Positions 26,933-34,686 of a stretch of 64,000 nucleotides of DNA are shown here, one piece after another. Position numbers and translations under genes: made by a program. The stretch lies in NCBI RefSeq assembly GCF_024266705.1, contig NZ_CP100756.1, positions 1 through 64,000 on the forward strand, in the 5' to 3' direction. The notes under the pieces are model-generated. The model was not told the DNA's origin. It did no database searches and worked only from the letters and a program-made list of their open reading frames with translations. How positions within the stretch are numbered: the first letter of the stretch is position 1; the number at the start of each line of letters is the position of its first letter. Origin of the DNA: Natrinema gelatinilyticum. GTDB taxonomy: Archaea > Halobacteriota > Halobacteria > Halobacteriales > Natrialbaceae.

Positions 26933-27068
26933 GACGTCCGTTCGCCGGACGGTTCGAAGTGATTGCCGTGGCAGGTCGGTCGAGATTTCGGCACTACCGG
27001 ACGACAGGTGTCCACCGTCCCGCTGGCGGTTCACCGGGTCGGAAAGCGGTCGAGACCGGCAAGCTGTC

Positions 27069-27647
27069 TCACATCTGGCGAGCCATTCGCGACGAGAGTT
27101 CGACGTGATCGTACGGATTCGCGGTCACGCTCGGCCCGTGTCCGGTGTGCATTTCCTCGAGTTCGGGATCGATCCGCTCGAGAACACGGTCGATACTCTC
27201 GATAAGGGTCCCCCGGTCACCTTCCTCGAGGTCCGTGCGCCCGAAGCTCCCGTTCTGGAAGACGAGGTCGCCTGCGAACAACACGCTCGCTTCTTCGGAG
27301 TAGAAACAGAGGTGGTCGTTCTTGTGCCCGGGTGTGTGCAGCGCCACGTATTCGTGGTCGCCAAGCTGAACCGTCTCCTCGTCGGCAATGGCGTGGTCGA
27401 TGCCGTCGATCGACGTGTCGTATCCCCACGCGTCGATACCGAAGGCGTCGGTGACCGCGTCGAGATTGCCGACGTGATCGGGATGAGTGTGCGTGAGGAC
27501 GACCGCCTCGAGCTCGTCGACGCGGGAGCGAACGGCGTCGACGACGTCGAAGTTCGCGCCGGTGTCGACGAGAACCGATCGATCGCCCGTCACGAGAAAG
27601 GCGTTGCTCGTAAACACCTGCACCCCCTGTGCGAGATTCGATATCAT
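27069..27647 (-). CDS. metallo-beta-lactamase fold hydrolase
   Basis: The 192-residue protein has the zinc-binding THTHPDHVG near residue 50, followed by ALHTPGHKNDHLCFY and LFAGDLVF (later His and Asp ligands), and MHTGHGPSV near the C-terminus. This is a glyoxalase II-like MBL hydrolase. Substrate cannot be read from sequence. I chose the ATG at 27647; a longer in-frame start at 27800 would overlap the promoter of the divergent gene at 27837. Confidence 0.85.
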   Translation of the reverse strand: MISNLAQGVQVFTSNAFLVTGDRSVLVDTGANFDVVDAVRSRVDELEAVVLTHTHPDHVGNLDAVTDAFGIDAWGYDTSIDGIDHAIADEETVQLGDHEYVALHTPGHKNDHLCFYSEEASVLFAGDLVFQNGSFGRTDLEEGDRGTLIESIDRVLERIDPELEEMHTGHGPSVTANPYDHVELSSRMARQM

Positions 27648-27836
27648 GGGATCCGCTACGCAGTCGATCACTTTGTGGGTGTCGACACGGATCGCGGCGC
27701 CTACGTCGCAAGGAAAACGGCGTCCGAACCGTCGGTGCCGGGACGATTCGGGGACGAGACGTGGAACCGACCGGTACTCATCACCCCCTTTCGTATTCAC
27801 AAGGATTTTTAGCTACGGCACGTAGTGGGTAGACGA

Positions 27837-29111
27837 ATGAATCGGCCGGTCTTCGTCGGGGTCGTCGTTCTCGCCATCCTCGCAGCGTTCGTCGGTGTCA
27901 GCGGACCGGTCGCGCTGGCGACCACTGGACCGCTCGTCCCGTCGCCAGCGGATACGTCCCCTGGGGGAGTTCAGCCAGCGACGATTGCCGCTGCTGACTC
28001 GAGTACTCTCGTCTCACAGGAGACCCAAAACTTCGACACGACGACGTTCGAAATCGTGGTTCACGAAAACGGGAGTGCGACGTGGACCTTTCGTCACGAA
28101 CAGCGGTTCTCGAACGATGAAAACGCGACCGCAGCCCGGGAGGACTTCGAGACGTTCGCCGAAGAGTTCGAGACCAACGAGACGGGACTGTACGACCGGT
28201 TTCAAAACCAATCACAGCTACTGACGAAAACGGGGGCAGAAGAGACTGGCCGCGAAATGAAAGCGACGAACTTTCGACGGTCGGCCTATATCGAAGAACA
28301 GTTCACCGCGACGGGCGTCGTCGAAATGTCGTTCACGTGGGAGAAATTCGCCGTATTGAAGGATGGCCAACTCATCGCGGGTGACGTCTTTCAGGGGATT
28401 TACCTCGCGTCCGATCAATCGATCGTGCTCGAAGCCGGCGGCGACCTGCGGTTTCATAGCGTCGAACCCGAGGGAAGATACGCGGGCAGTTCGCTCGAGG
28501 ATGCGGATTCGGTCCGGTGGAACGGCGAACGCGAGTTCGTCAACGGCCGTCCGCGCGCGGTTTTCGACCAATCTGACGGGAGCACCGTCGGGACCGACGG
28601 CGATGACCCCTCTACGGATAACAGCGGCGTCGGTTCCGTCTGGTACCTCGCAGGCGGATTCTTCGTTATCGGGGCTGCTATCGCACTAGCCGCGTGGTAC
28701 AGCAGATACGGTCCCGGAGCTGCAAAATCCGCCGACAAAACGGCCGATCGGTCGGAGGAGCAACCACAGCCGTCTGCACGTGCGGGCGCAGCGGTCGAGG
28801 TAGCCGAGGAACCCGAACCGGAGCGACAGGCGACGATGGAAGCCGCCGACGGAACCGGTCCCGTTCCGCTCTCCGAGGACGATCTCCTGACCGACGAAGA
28901 CCGCGTCGTCAAACTCATTCGGAAAAACGGTGGCCGGATGAAACAGGTCAACATCGTCGACGAGACCGGATGGTCGAAATCGAAGGTGAGCATGCTCCTC
29001 TCCGACATGGAAGACGAGGGGACGATCAGCAAGCTCCGGGTGGGCCGCGAAAACATAATCAGTCTCGAAGGCTTCGAACCCGAAGCGACGAAGTCGCCGT
29101 TCGAGGAATAG
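27837..29111 (+). CDS. exported or membrane-anchored protein with cytoplasmic winged HTH
   Basis: The 424-residue protein has an N-terminal signal or anchor (VFVGVVVLAILAAFVGVSG), an extracellular domain of about 240 residues rich in acidic and beta segments, and one membrane span near residues 270-292 (WYLAGGFFVIGAAIALAAW). After a charged linker comes a C-terminal winged HTH at about 355-415 (DRVVKLIRKNGGRMKQVNIV, then WSKSKVSMLLSDMEDEG). The layout is like a one-component membrane sensor-regulator. The family is widespread in haloarchaea and uncharacterised as far as I know. An in-frame GTG lies 12 nt upstream. Confidence 0.8.
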   Translation: MNRPVFVGVVVLAILAAFVGVSGPVALATTGPLVPSPADTSPGGVQPATIAAADSSTLVSQETQNFDTTTFEIVVHENGSATWTFRHEQRFSNDENATAAREDFETFAEEFETNETGLYDRFQNQSQLLTKTGAEETGREMKATNFRRSAYIEEQFTATGVVEMSFTWEKFAVLKDGQLIAGDVFQGIYLASDQSIVLEAGGDLRFHSVEPEGRYAGSSLEDADSVRWNGEREFVNGRPRAVFDQSDGSTVGTDGDDPSTDNSGVGSVWYLAGGFFVIGAAIALAAWYSRYGPGAAKSADKTADRSEEQPQPSARAGAAVEVAEEPEPERQATMEAADGTGPVPLSEDDLLTDEDRVVKLIRKNGGRMKQVNIVDETGWSKSKVSMLLSDMEDEGTISKLRVGRENIISLEGFEPEATKSPFEE

Positions 29112-29237
29112 CGCTCTCGCGCTCTTCGACCGTCACGCGCGTGGGACTGTGCGCCACGCCCGAATCGAAAGCGCCCGACTCGAAACGGAATGCTTAAACA
29201 TCGTACTGCGCTACGATGGGGTACGCAAGCGCGGTGG

Positions 29238-29312
29238 GCTCCGATAGTGTAGTCCGGCCAATCATATTGCCCTCTCACGGCAATGACCAGGGTTCGAATC
29301 CCTGTCGGAGCA
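29238..29312 (+). tRNA. tRNA-Glu (anticodon CUC)
   Basis: The acceptor stem GCTCCGA pairs with TCGGAGC. The anticodon arm TTGCC-CTCTCAC-GGCAA gives anticodon CTC, and the T arm CAGGG-TTCGAAT-CCCTG is canonical. 75 nt with discriminator base A; CCA is not encoded. A run of four T at 29313-29316 is the probable terminator. No intron is visible. It stands alone between the membrane HTH gene and asparaginase. Confidence 0.96.
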
Positions 29313-29316
29313 TTTT
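29313..29316 (+). terminator. T-run after tRNA-Glu
   Basis: TTTT directly follows the discriminator base, a typical archaeal intrinsic termination signal for a short RNA gene. Confidence 0.4.
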
Positions 29317-29406
29317 CCCGTTTTCAAGTGTTGTCTCCGTGAAACTACGCGAGCGGTCAGGACGACGGGCCGGGAAGCAAAGTAGTTCCGATCGAAATAC
29401 CAGTAC

Positions 29407-30387
29407 ATGCCACAGGTTCGTGTGTTGAGTACCGGTGGAACGATCGCATCGACTGCTGGACCGAGTGGGGCGACGCCATCCAAAGACGGAGACGATCTTG
29501 TTGCTGCCGTCCCTCAGCTAACGGCGATTGCGGATACCGATGTTGAGTCCATCTGTGACGAACTCAGTTTCCATCTCTCGTTCTCGAATGTCGCATCGTT
29601 GGCTCGGGCTGTCGAACGCGCAGCCGACGAGGGTGTCGACGGTGTCGTCGTCACCCACGGAACCGACACGATGGAAGAATCTGCGTATTACCTCGATTTA
29701 GTGGTTGAGGCGACGGTGCCGGTCGTGTTCACCGGTGCACAGCGCCCCGCAGATAGGCCAGGTGCGGATGGACCGGCGAATCTTCTGCAGGCAGTCCGTG
29801 TCGCGGCTGACGACCGCTTTGTGGATGGTTCGTACATCACCTTTGGGAATCTCGTCCACGCGGCCAGATGGGTGACGAAGGCGCGGGCAGGTCGCCCAGA
29901 TGCGTACGCATCTCCCGATGCAGGTCCCGTTGCAGAAATCACGGCTGACGGGCTATCGCTTCGACGCGATCCGCGCAGCGAGTCGGTATCGCTTCCCACC
30001 GTCGAGACAACGGCGCGGGTCGAACTGATTCCGAGTGGCTTGGCCGTCGACGGTCGGCAACTCGAGCGCGCCGTCGCTGATGGCGTCGACGGACTCGTCT
30101 TGGCGGCGAGCGGGATCGGCAACACGACACCCGAGGTCGGTGACGCGGTTGCCGACGCGATTGATATAGGTGTCCCGGTCGTCGTCGCAACGCGGTGTTT
30201 CGACGGTGCTGTGGGCGCTCGGTACGGCGGTCCAGGGGGCAGCCAGACGCTTCGTGATCATGGGGCAATTCCGGCCGGTGATCTGCCACCCTGGAAAGCG
30301 CGAATCAAACTCGGTCTGGCGCTCTCAGCCTACGACTCTGAGGACGTCTCGAAGGCATTCGAACGCCAGCGTGGTACACCGGAGTAA
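29407..30387 (+). CDS. ansA: L-asparaginase
   Basis: Hydrolyses asparagine to aspartate and ammonia. The 326-residue protein has the two asparaginase signatures: VLSTGGTIAST near residue 6-16 (nucleophile threonine) and VVTHGTDTMEESAYYL near 83-98. GAQRPADRPGADGPANL also fits the family. No signal peptide is visible, so it is probably cytoplasmic. The ATG sits 94 nt after the tRNA gene. Confidence 0.93.
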   Translation: MPQVRVLSTGGTIASTAGPSGATPSKDGDDLVAAVPQLTAIADTDVESICDELSFHLSFSNVASLARAVERAADEGVDGVVVTHGTDTMEESAYYLDLVVEATVPVVFTGAQRPADRPGADGPANLLQAVRVAADDRFVDGSYITFGNLVHAARWVTKARAGRPDAYASPDAGPVAEITADGLSLRRDPRSESVSLPTVETTARVELIPSGLAVDGRQLERAVADGVDGLVLAASGIGNTTPEVGDAVADAIDIGVPVVVATRCFDGAVGARYGGPGGSQTLRDHGAIPAGDLPPWKARIKLGLALSAYDSEDVSKAFERQRGTPE

Positions 30388-30614
30388 TCTGCTGGTAGTA
30401 GGGAAAGCACGTCATTCGGGGTACGATGTGCCTATTCCGGTCGTTGTCGTACTTCCGATTCGGCATGGGTACGAACCCACTTGGTCAGCACTTCTGCCGT
30501 ATCGGATTTCTGTACGTGTCTCCGATTCGTCGAAAATACGGATACTATAAGTCTGGTCTCGATACTGATTTTGGACTTTGTGGCCTTATTGAAACCCTCA
30601 ATCAGTGATGGTTC
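30388..30614. other. gap after ansA
   Basis: Lower G+C than the surroundings, with no convincing gene. A patch near 30585-30605 (GGCCTTATTGAAACCCTC) looks like an insertion-sequence edge or relic, but no partner end was found. Confidence 0.3.
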
Positions 30615-30821
30615 TCAGAGGGACCGCCGTCTCGAGGTAAACCCACTGTTCGCCGAAATCGACGTAGGCAAACGGTACACACGATTGTGGTTTCCGTCGT
30701 CCGCCTTCGACTGGTCGGTGGTAGTGACCCGCTGTGTGGACCAGTTGCCGTCGACGATACTATCCCCGAGTTCGACCGCCTCCATCAGAATGACGTATTG
30801 CTCAGAGGAGTCATCACGCAT
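30615..30821 (-). CDS. hypothetical 68-residue protein
   Basis: A short frame, MRDDSSEQYVILMEAVELGD onward, ending ISANSGFTSRRRSL. The composition of the middle part (VDGNWSTQRVTTTD) resembles a protein rather than a shadow, but no family is recognised. It lies 28 bp downstream of the GerW-like gene on the same strand and could be co-transcribed. It may equally be a remnant. Confidence 0.3.
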   Translation of the reverse strand: MRDDSSEQYVILMEAVELGDSIVDGNWSTQRVTTTDQSKADDGNHNRVYRLPTSISANSGFTSRRRSL

Positions 30822-30849
30822 AGAATCCCGGCAGAAAGTCAGCCAACCC

Positions 30850-31209
30850 TTATTTCCGGCCCAGCAAATATCCGAGAATTAGACAGATACTAGCTACTAT
30901 GGCCAATTTCATCTTCTCGTTATATGAGATGAAACGGGTGTTAGCATCTGTTATTTCGACAACCCCCGCTGGAGTAGCCCAGACACCGCCTCCCATCCCT
31001 GCTCCCTCGCTATTTTCTCGTTCATTAGAAAGGGCTTCGGCGTCCTCACCGTCTTCCGGACCATATCCTCCGCCAAATCCATATGCTACCCTTGCAACGG
31101 GGATGATCTTTTTCTCATTGTGAGTGATTGGGTCACCGTACACGTGGGCGACGCCTGCGTGATCCTGTACCCGGTCAACGAATGCAGAGAGACGGTCTCC
31201 GCTATTCAT
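30850..31209 (-). CDS. GerW/YtfJ-like protein with C-terminal membrane anchor
   Basis: The 119-residue protein has the YtfJ/GerW pattern: GVAHVYGDPIT near residue 19, KKIIPVARVAYGFGGGYG near 33-50, and GAGMGGGVWATPAGVVEIT near 70-88. In bacilli GerW is a spore protein, but members occur in non-sporulating archaea with unknown role. The last 17 residues (LAIVASICLILGYLLGRK) form a membrane-tail anchor. G+C and codon use are lower than in the neighbouring genes, which hints at acquisition. Confidence 0.78.
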   Translation of the reverse strand: MNSGDRLSAFVDRVQDHAGVAHVYGDPITHNEKKIIPVARVAYGFGGGYGPEDGEDAEALSNERENSEGAGMGGGVWATPAGVVEITDANTRFISYNEKMKLAIVASICLILGYLLGRK

Positions 31210-31369
31210 ACGTTTAATCTGGCGAGCCCCGACTATGTAGCTTCTGCCCCTGATAACGATAGTATCCGTTTCGCCCGAGATTGCACTCTAACGGGTCACT
31301 AGACACCGGAGACTGACGGTCGATCACGTCGTGAGTATCGGTACAGACCGTCCGGTCGCTAGAGAACGC

Positions 31370-31455
31370 TGATACGGACTACTGTACGTCCTGACCGGTG
31401 CAACCGCAGGACGGTCGCGGTTGCACCAGTACATCGGTACAAGCAGACCGTATGA
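31370..31455 (+). repeat. dispersed palindromic element, copy 3
   Basis: Core 31373-31452 (80 bp), bracketed by TGA both sides. The ends TACGGACTACTGTA and TACAAGCAGACCGTA (one inserted A) match the family. The inner stem GGTGCAACCGC/GCGGTTGCACC is intact. The central 9 bases between the stems read AGGACGGTC, the reverse complement of the GACCGTCCT-like centre of the other copies read in the same orientation. No gene ends at its left TGA. It precedes the Tat protease gene. Confidence 0.85.
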
Positions 31456-31700
31456 CGCACGAGCGCCTCAATCGCGCCGACCGCTGCCATGCCCGACGTA
31501 CGGAACGCCGACCCGTAGCCGCTGGCGTCAAGTGCCGCACCGGATTCGATCGAATCGAGACTCACCGACTACGGCTATCTCACAGGGCCGGAAAGGGCGG
31601 AAAGAACATTAAGACTGAGTCCGTTACTCGGTGCAGACGGACCTCGCCGGTTCATCGAAGCCGATCCCAGCCGGCGACTGGTTTGACCGAGGGTGATATC

Positions 31701-32843
31701 ATGGTACCAGCGAACGGCGGCCGGGGCTCGAGGAGCGGGAGCGGCCGCCGTGAGTTCCTCCGGACGGTCGCCACGTCCGGCTACGCTATCGGTGTCGCTA
31801 CGTTCCTCGGCGTCGAGGACTTCCTCGGTGCCGGCTCCGGGGACGTCTCCATCGTGACAGCACTCGTCAGGTCGGATCCGGACGATCCGTGGTCGATCGA
31901 ACAGCGGACGAAACGCGTTCCCGCGGACTGGTACGCTGCGGTCACGAAGGCGTTCGAGATCAACGACCTCCTCGCTCGAACCGGTGTGACCGGGTACCTC
32001 GGTAGTGCAGTCGTTCCGGGCGAGTATCGAAATCCCGGGGCGAGTATCACGGTCGATGTCTCTGTACGAGACTTCGATCAGACCGTCGATCTCATCGAGT
32101 CTCTGGTGAACGAGGTTTCCTTCCACGTCAACGCGGTCGCACAGGGAACTGCGTCGTCAAGCGACCGAGAGGGAAGACCGTTCAGGCACCTCTCCCACGT
32201 CGAGGACGGCCGTATTCCCGGCGGTGTCACCTGTCAAGTGGAGACCAGTAGGGCGACGCTTACTCCGACGCTCTACGATCCGAGTACGTCACAGACGCTC
32301 TTCGCGACGGCCAGTCACACCTTCGAGGGCCCATCTCCGGCTCGAGGCGAACTCTCACTCCTATTCGAAAACGGACAGAAAGCTCCGCTGGGCCACGTAA
32401 AAGCCGATCACACGGTTGAAGACGTGGTGACGGTCGCCCCCAATGGCACGTTCAGGCCCGACAGCGCCATCGACGGATTCCCCATGAAGCGCGTCCGAGG
32501 CCAGTTCACGAGGATGGGGCTGGCCGACCTCGCTGCCAGGGGAAAATCGCTCGAGAAAGTGGGCGCCAGAACCGGCCGGACGACCGGTCGAATCGAGGGC
32601 ATCGACGCTATCACGTGTCTCACCGGGGACACGTGTCGACACGGCCAGCTGAGATGGGGAGACGAACGCGACATGGCCGATGGCGATAGCGGCTCCGTCA
32701 GTTACCGATGGGACTCCGACGCACAGGACGGGGGCGTCCTCGTCGCTGGATTCAACAACGCCCGGACCTGGTGGCCCGGGCAGAACTACATCTGGGGAAC
32801 GGCCGCCTATCTCCTCACTGAACGGTACGGGTACCACTTCTAG
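31701..32843 (+). CDS. Tat-exported serine protease-like protein
   Basis: The 380-residue protein has a twin-arginine signal (SGRREFLRTVATSGYAIG), indicating folded export. The C-terminal half includes TCLTGDTCRHGQLRW and DMADGDSGSVSY near residue 325-335. GDSGS is the trypsin-fold catalytic serine motif, and the cysteine pair just before it could form a disulfide. The histidine and aspartate of the triad cannot be assigned with certainty (the H in ASHTF near 210 is a candidate). The remainder is not recognised. I chose the ATG just ahead of the Tat motif; upstream sequence crosses palindromic element copy 3. Confidence 0.75.
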   Translation: MVPANGGRGSRSGSGRREFLRTVATSGYAIGVATFLGVEDFLGAGSGDVSIVTALVRSDPDDPWSIEQRTKRVPADWYAAVTKAFEINDLLARTGVTGYLGSAVVPGEYRNPGASITVDVSVRDFDQTVDLIESLVNEVSFHVNAVAQGTASSSDREGRPFRHLSHVEDGRIPGGVTCQVETSRATLTPTLYDPSTSQTLFATASHTFEGPSPARGELSLLFENGQKAPLGHVKADHTVEDVVTVAPNGTFRPDSAIDGFPMKRVRGQFTRMGLADLAARGKSLEKVGARTGRTTGRIEGIDAITCLTGDTCRHGQLRWGDERDMADGDSGSVSYRWDSDAQDGGVLVAGFNNARTWWPGQNYIWGTAAYLLTERYGYHF

Positions 32844-32915
32844 AACCATGCGACGACGACTACCGCGTCGACTGAACGAGACCTCGAGCACTCGAGGGAC
32901 GGAGCGACGTCGCGG

Positions 32916-33161
32916 ATGACCGAGGACGGACGCGAGAGTACCCGGTCTACACGGGGACGATCGAGCCCGCGATGGCTCGTCACGGTCGCGGGTCGACTAC
33001 TGACGGATCTCGTCATCGTCGGCGGATGGACGGTCCTCATCACGCTGCTCACGCTGTCGTCGAACTGGTCGCGAGTGCAGTTTTACGGCTTGCTCTTCAT
33101 CGGAATCGGCTGCTACGTCCTGGTGACGGCCCCCTGGGTTCCTCGAGCTGGGAGCGACTGA
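32916..33161 (+). CDS. small membrane protein, DUF8119-like
   Basis: The 81-residue protein has a charged N-terminus and two hydrophobic segments: LLTDLVIVGGWTVLITLLTL (about residues 28-47) and FYGLLFIGIGCYVLVTAPWV (about 56-75). I believe it fits a haloarchaeal two-helix family (DUF8119), of unknown function, but could not check. It starts 72 bp after the protease-like gene in the same direction. Confidence 0.6.
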   Translation: MTEDGRESTRSTRGRSSPRWLVTVAGRLLTDLVIVGGWTVLITLLTLSSNWSRVQFYGLLFIGIGCYVLVTAPWVPRAGSD

Positions 33162-33586
33162 ATTCGTGGAACGCTTGTTGGAACTGCCGATTCGTCGACT
33201 TCGGGGCGGAATTAAAAGACCAGCGACGGAACGGTGGTCCGGAATATGAGAAACACTCGAGTGTACCACATTCTGGGGCGAAAACCATCAGATAGTATGA
33301 TATATGAACTGATTCTACTGTTTCGGGTGTCGCGGGGTGACGCATCCGTTGTCGCGTACCCCCGGCACCCCCGATTCGTCTCGAAAGCGCGTGCATGGTC
33401 GAGGACGATCCGTCCATCGCGATCGTTTCGCGCGGTGATTATGCGCGAGACAGTCGAATCCATCGTCGTGCGGTGGCTCGAGACCGATATGGTCGACGCC
33501 GGCCGTGTCGACGATCACACAGTGGTGTGCATTCGTGGGTGCGACGCGAAATCGAACGTCACGATCGCGTCGGGTCCGGCCACGTG
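33162..33586. other. intergenic stretch before dsrE
   Basis: 425 bp. A promoter-like A/T patch (GATAGTATGATATATGAACT) lies near 33290-33310. A frame starting at 33308 runs rightward into antisense of dsrE and is arginine-rich at first, so I do not accept it. Nothing else is recognised. Confidence 0.4.
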
Positions 33587-34177
33587 TTACACCAGTAGCT
33601 GGACGTCGGACTCGGCCATGTGCTGGATCGCGGTGGCCGCACCGACACCTGTCGTCACGCCGTCGTAGAAGTCGTCCTCGTCGTAATCCATCAACTCGAT
33701 GGTCATCTGACAGGCCTGGAGATCGACACCGCTCTCGAGCGAGAGGTCGATCAGTTCCTCGATGGTGGCGGTCCCGTTCTCGTCAATCTTCTTTTGCATC
33801 ATCTTCGTCGCCATGGTGTCCATCCCGGGGAGTGCGGCGACCGCGTTCGGAACGGGCATGTTGGGGTTGCCGACCGCACTTAGCTTGAGCTTCTTCGACT
33901 TCTCCTCGTGGAGAATGTCGAGCCCCCAGAACGTGTGGAAGACGACGACGTCCCAGCCGAAGGCGGCCGCCGTACTCGCCAGGATCAGCGGCGGGTACGC
34001 CATGTCGAAGCTGCCCTGGGTAGCGACGATCGTCATCTTCTGTTGGTCGTCGCCGCCCTCCAGGTCAGCAATCGACTCTTCGAGTTCCTCGACGCGCTTG
34101 CGCAGCGCCTGTACCTCCGTCGAGTCGGGTTCGACCTCTCCGTCGTCGACCGAAGCCGTGGTTTTATCCGTACTCAT
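33587..34177 (-). CDS. DsrE/DsrF-family sulfur-carrier protein
   Basis: The 196-residue protein has a charged N-terminal coiled-coil (VQALRKRVEELEESIADLEG near residues 23-42), followed by a DsrE fold beginning MTIVATQGSFDMAYPPLILA. GVDLQACQMTIELM near 150 has the cysteine in the position of the active DsrE/TusD thiol. The family hands sulfur between carriers. It starts one base after the tusA stop, forming a two-gene operon, divergent from a rhodanese/MBL gene. Confidence 0.85.
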   Translation of the reverse strand: MSTDKTTASVDDGEVEPDSTEVQALRKRVEELEESIADLEGGDDQQKMTIVATQGSFDMAYPPLILASTAAAFGWDVVVFHTFWGLDILHEEKSKKLKLSAVGNPNMPVPNAVAALPGMDTMATKMMQKKIDENGTATIEELIDLSLESGVDLQACQMTIELMDYDEDDFYDGVTTGVGAATAIQHMAESDVQLLV

Positions 34178-34178
34178 C

Positions 34179-34424
34179 TCAGGCCGTCTTCTTCACGTAG
34201 TGGCTGTAGAGGTCGCCGTCCTCGATTTGCTCGAGGAGGTCGACGCCGTCGGTTCCCTCGGCCCAGCCCCGAATGTCGCTCATACTACCCGAATCCGTCG
34301 CGACGACCTCGAGTACCTCTCCGGCCTCTATGTCATCGATGGCCTGCTTGGTCTTCACGATGGGCATTGGGCAAGACAGTCCTTTCACGTCGAGTGTCTC
34401 TGAAACGGTGTATTCTGAACTCAT
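34179..34424 (-). CDS. tusA: TusA-family sulfur carrier
   Basis: The 81-residue protein contains the TusA signature DVKGLSCPMPIVKTKQAI near residues 12-29. The CPxP cysteine carries persulfide sulfur. The rest matches the alpha/beta sandwich, with EVLEVVATDSG and the IRGWAEG helix. The ATG was chosen because the upstream frame adds 31 unrelated residues. First gene of the tusA-dsrE operon. A TATA-like CTTTTAT (complement of 34481-34487) lies about 60 nt upstream. Confidence 0.93.
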   Translation of the reverse strand: MSSEYTVSETLDVKGLSCPMPIVKTKQAIDDIEAGEVLEVVATDSGSMSDIRGWAEGTDGVDLLEQIEDGDLYSHYVKKTA

Positions 34425-34463
34425 AGATGCGTTCTTTTTGTGCTCTGTATTGGAGCTATCATA

Positions 34464-34504
34464 CAATATTGACCGATCCCATAAAAGGGTGTCGATTATT
34501 GTGC
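34464..34504 (-). promoter_or_regulatory. tusA promoter with candidate operator half-site
   Basis: On the minus strand GCACAAT (34498-34504) stands 10 nt ahead of the TATA-like CTTTTAT (34481-34487). A perfect CAATATTG palindrome (34464-34471) lies downstream, near the expected start of transcription. The GCACAAT to CCCTTTTAT arrangement resembles that ahead of the HTH gene at 46185. Confidence 0.4.
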
Positions 34505-34686
34505 TATTCACGAACATCCGTTTGCCTACCGATTCCGGCCCATACTTCGATATGGGTGCATATGCGCACTAATACTGCCCCAGTCTCTCGATTTCTAGTT
34601 CGACGCTCGCTCAGTAGTATTGCGTAGATTAGTGCATATTATGAAAAACCTTATTACGTGGTAGCGTGTACTAACCACCGTATATC

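Noticed and set aside
30585..30605. Possible insertion-sequence relic (GGCCTTATTGAAACCCTC)
   Set aside because: No matching inverted end or transposase fragment was found nearby, so it is not annotated as a mobile element.
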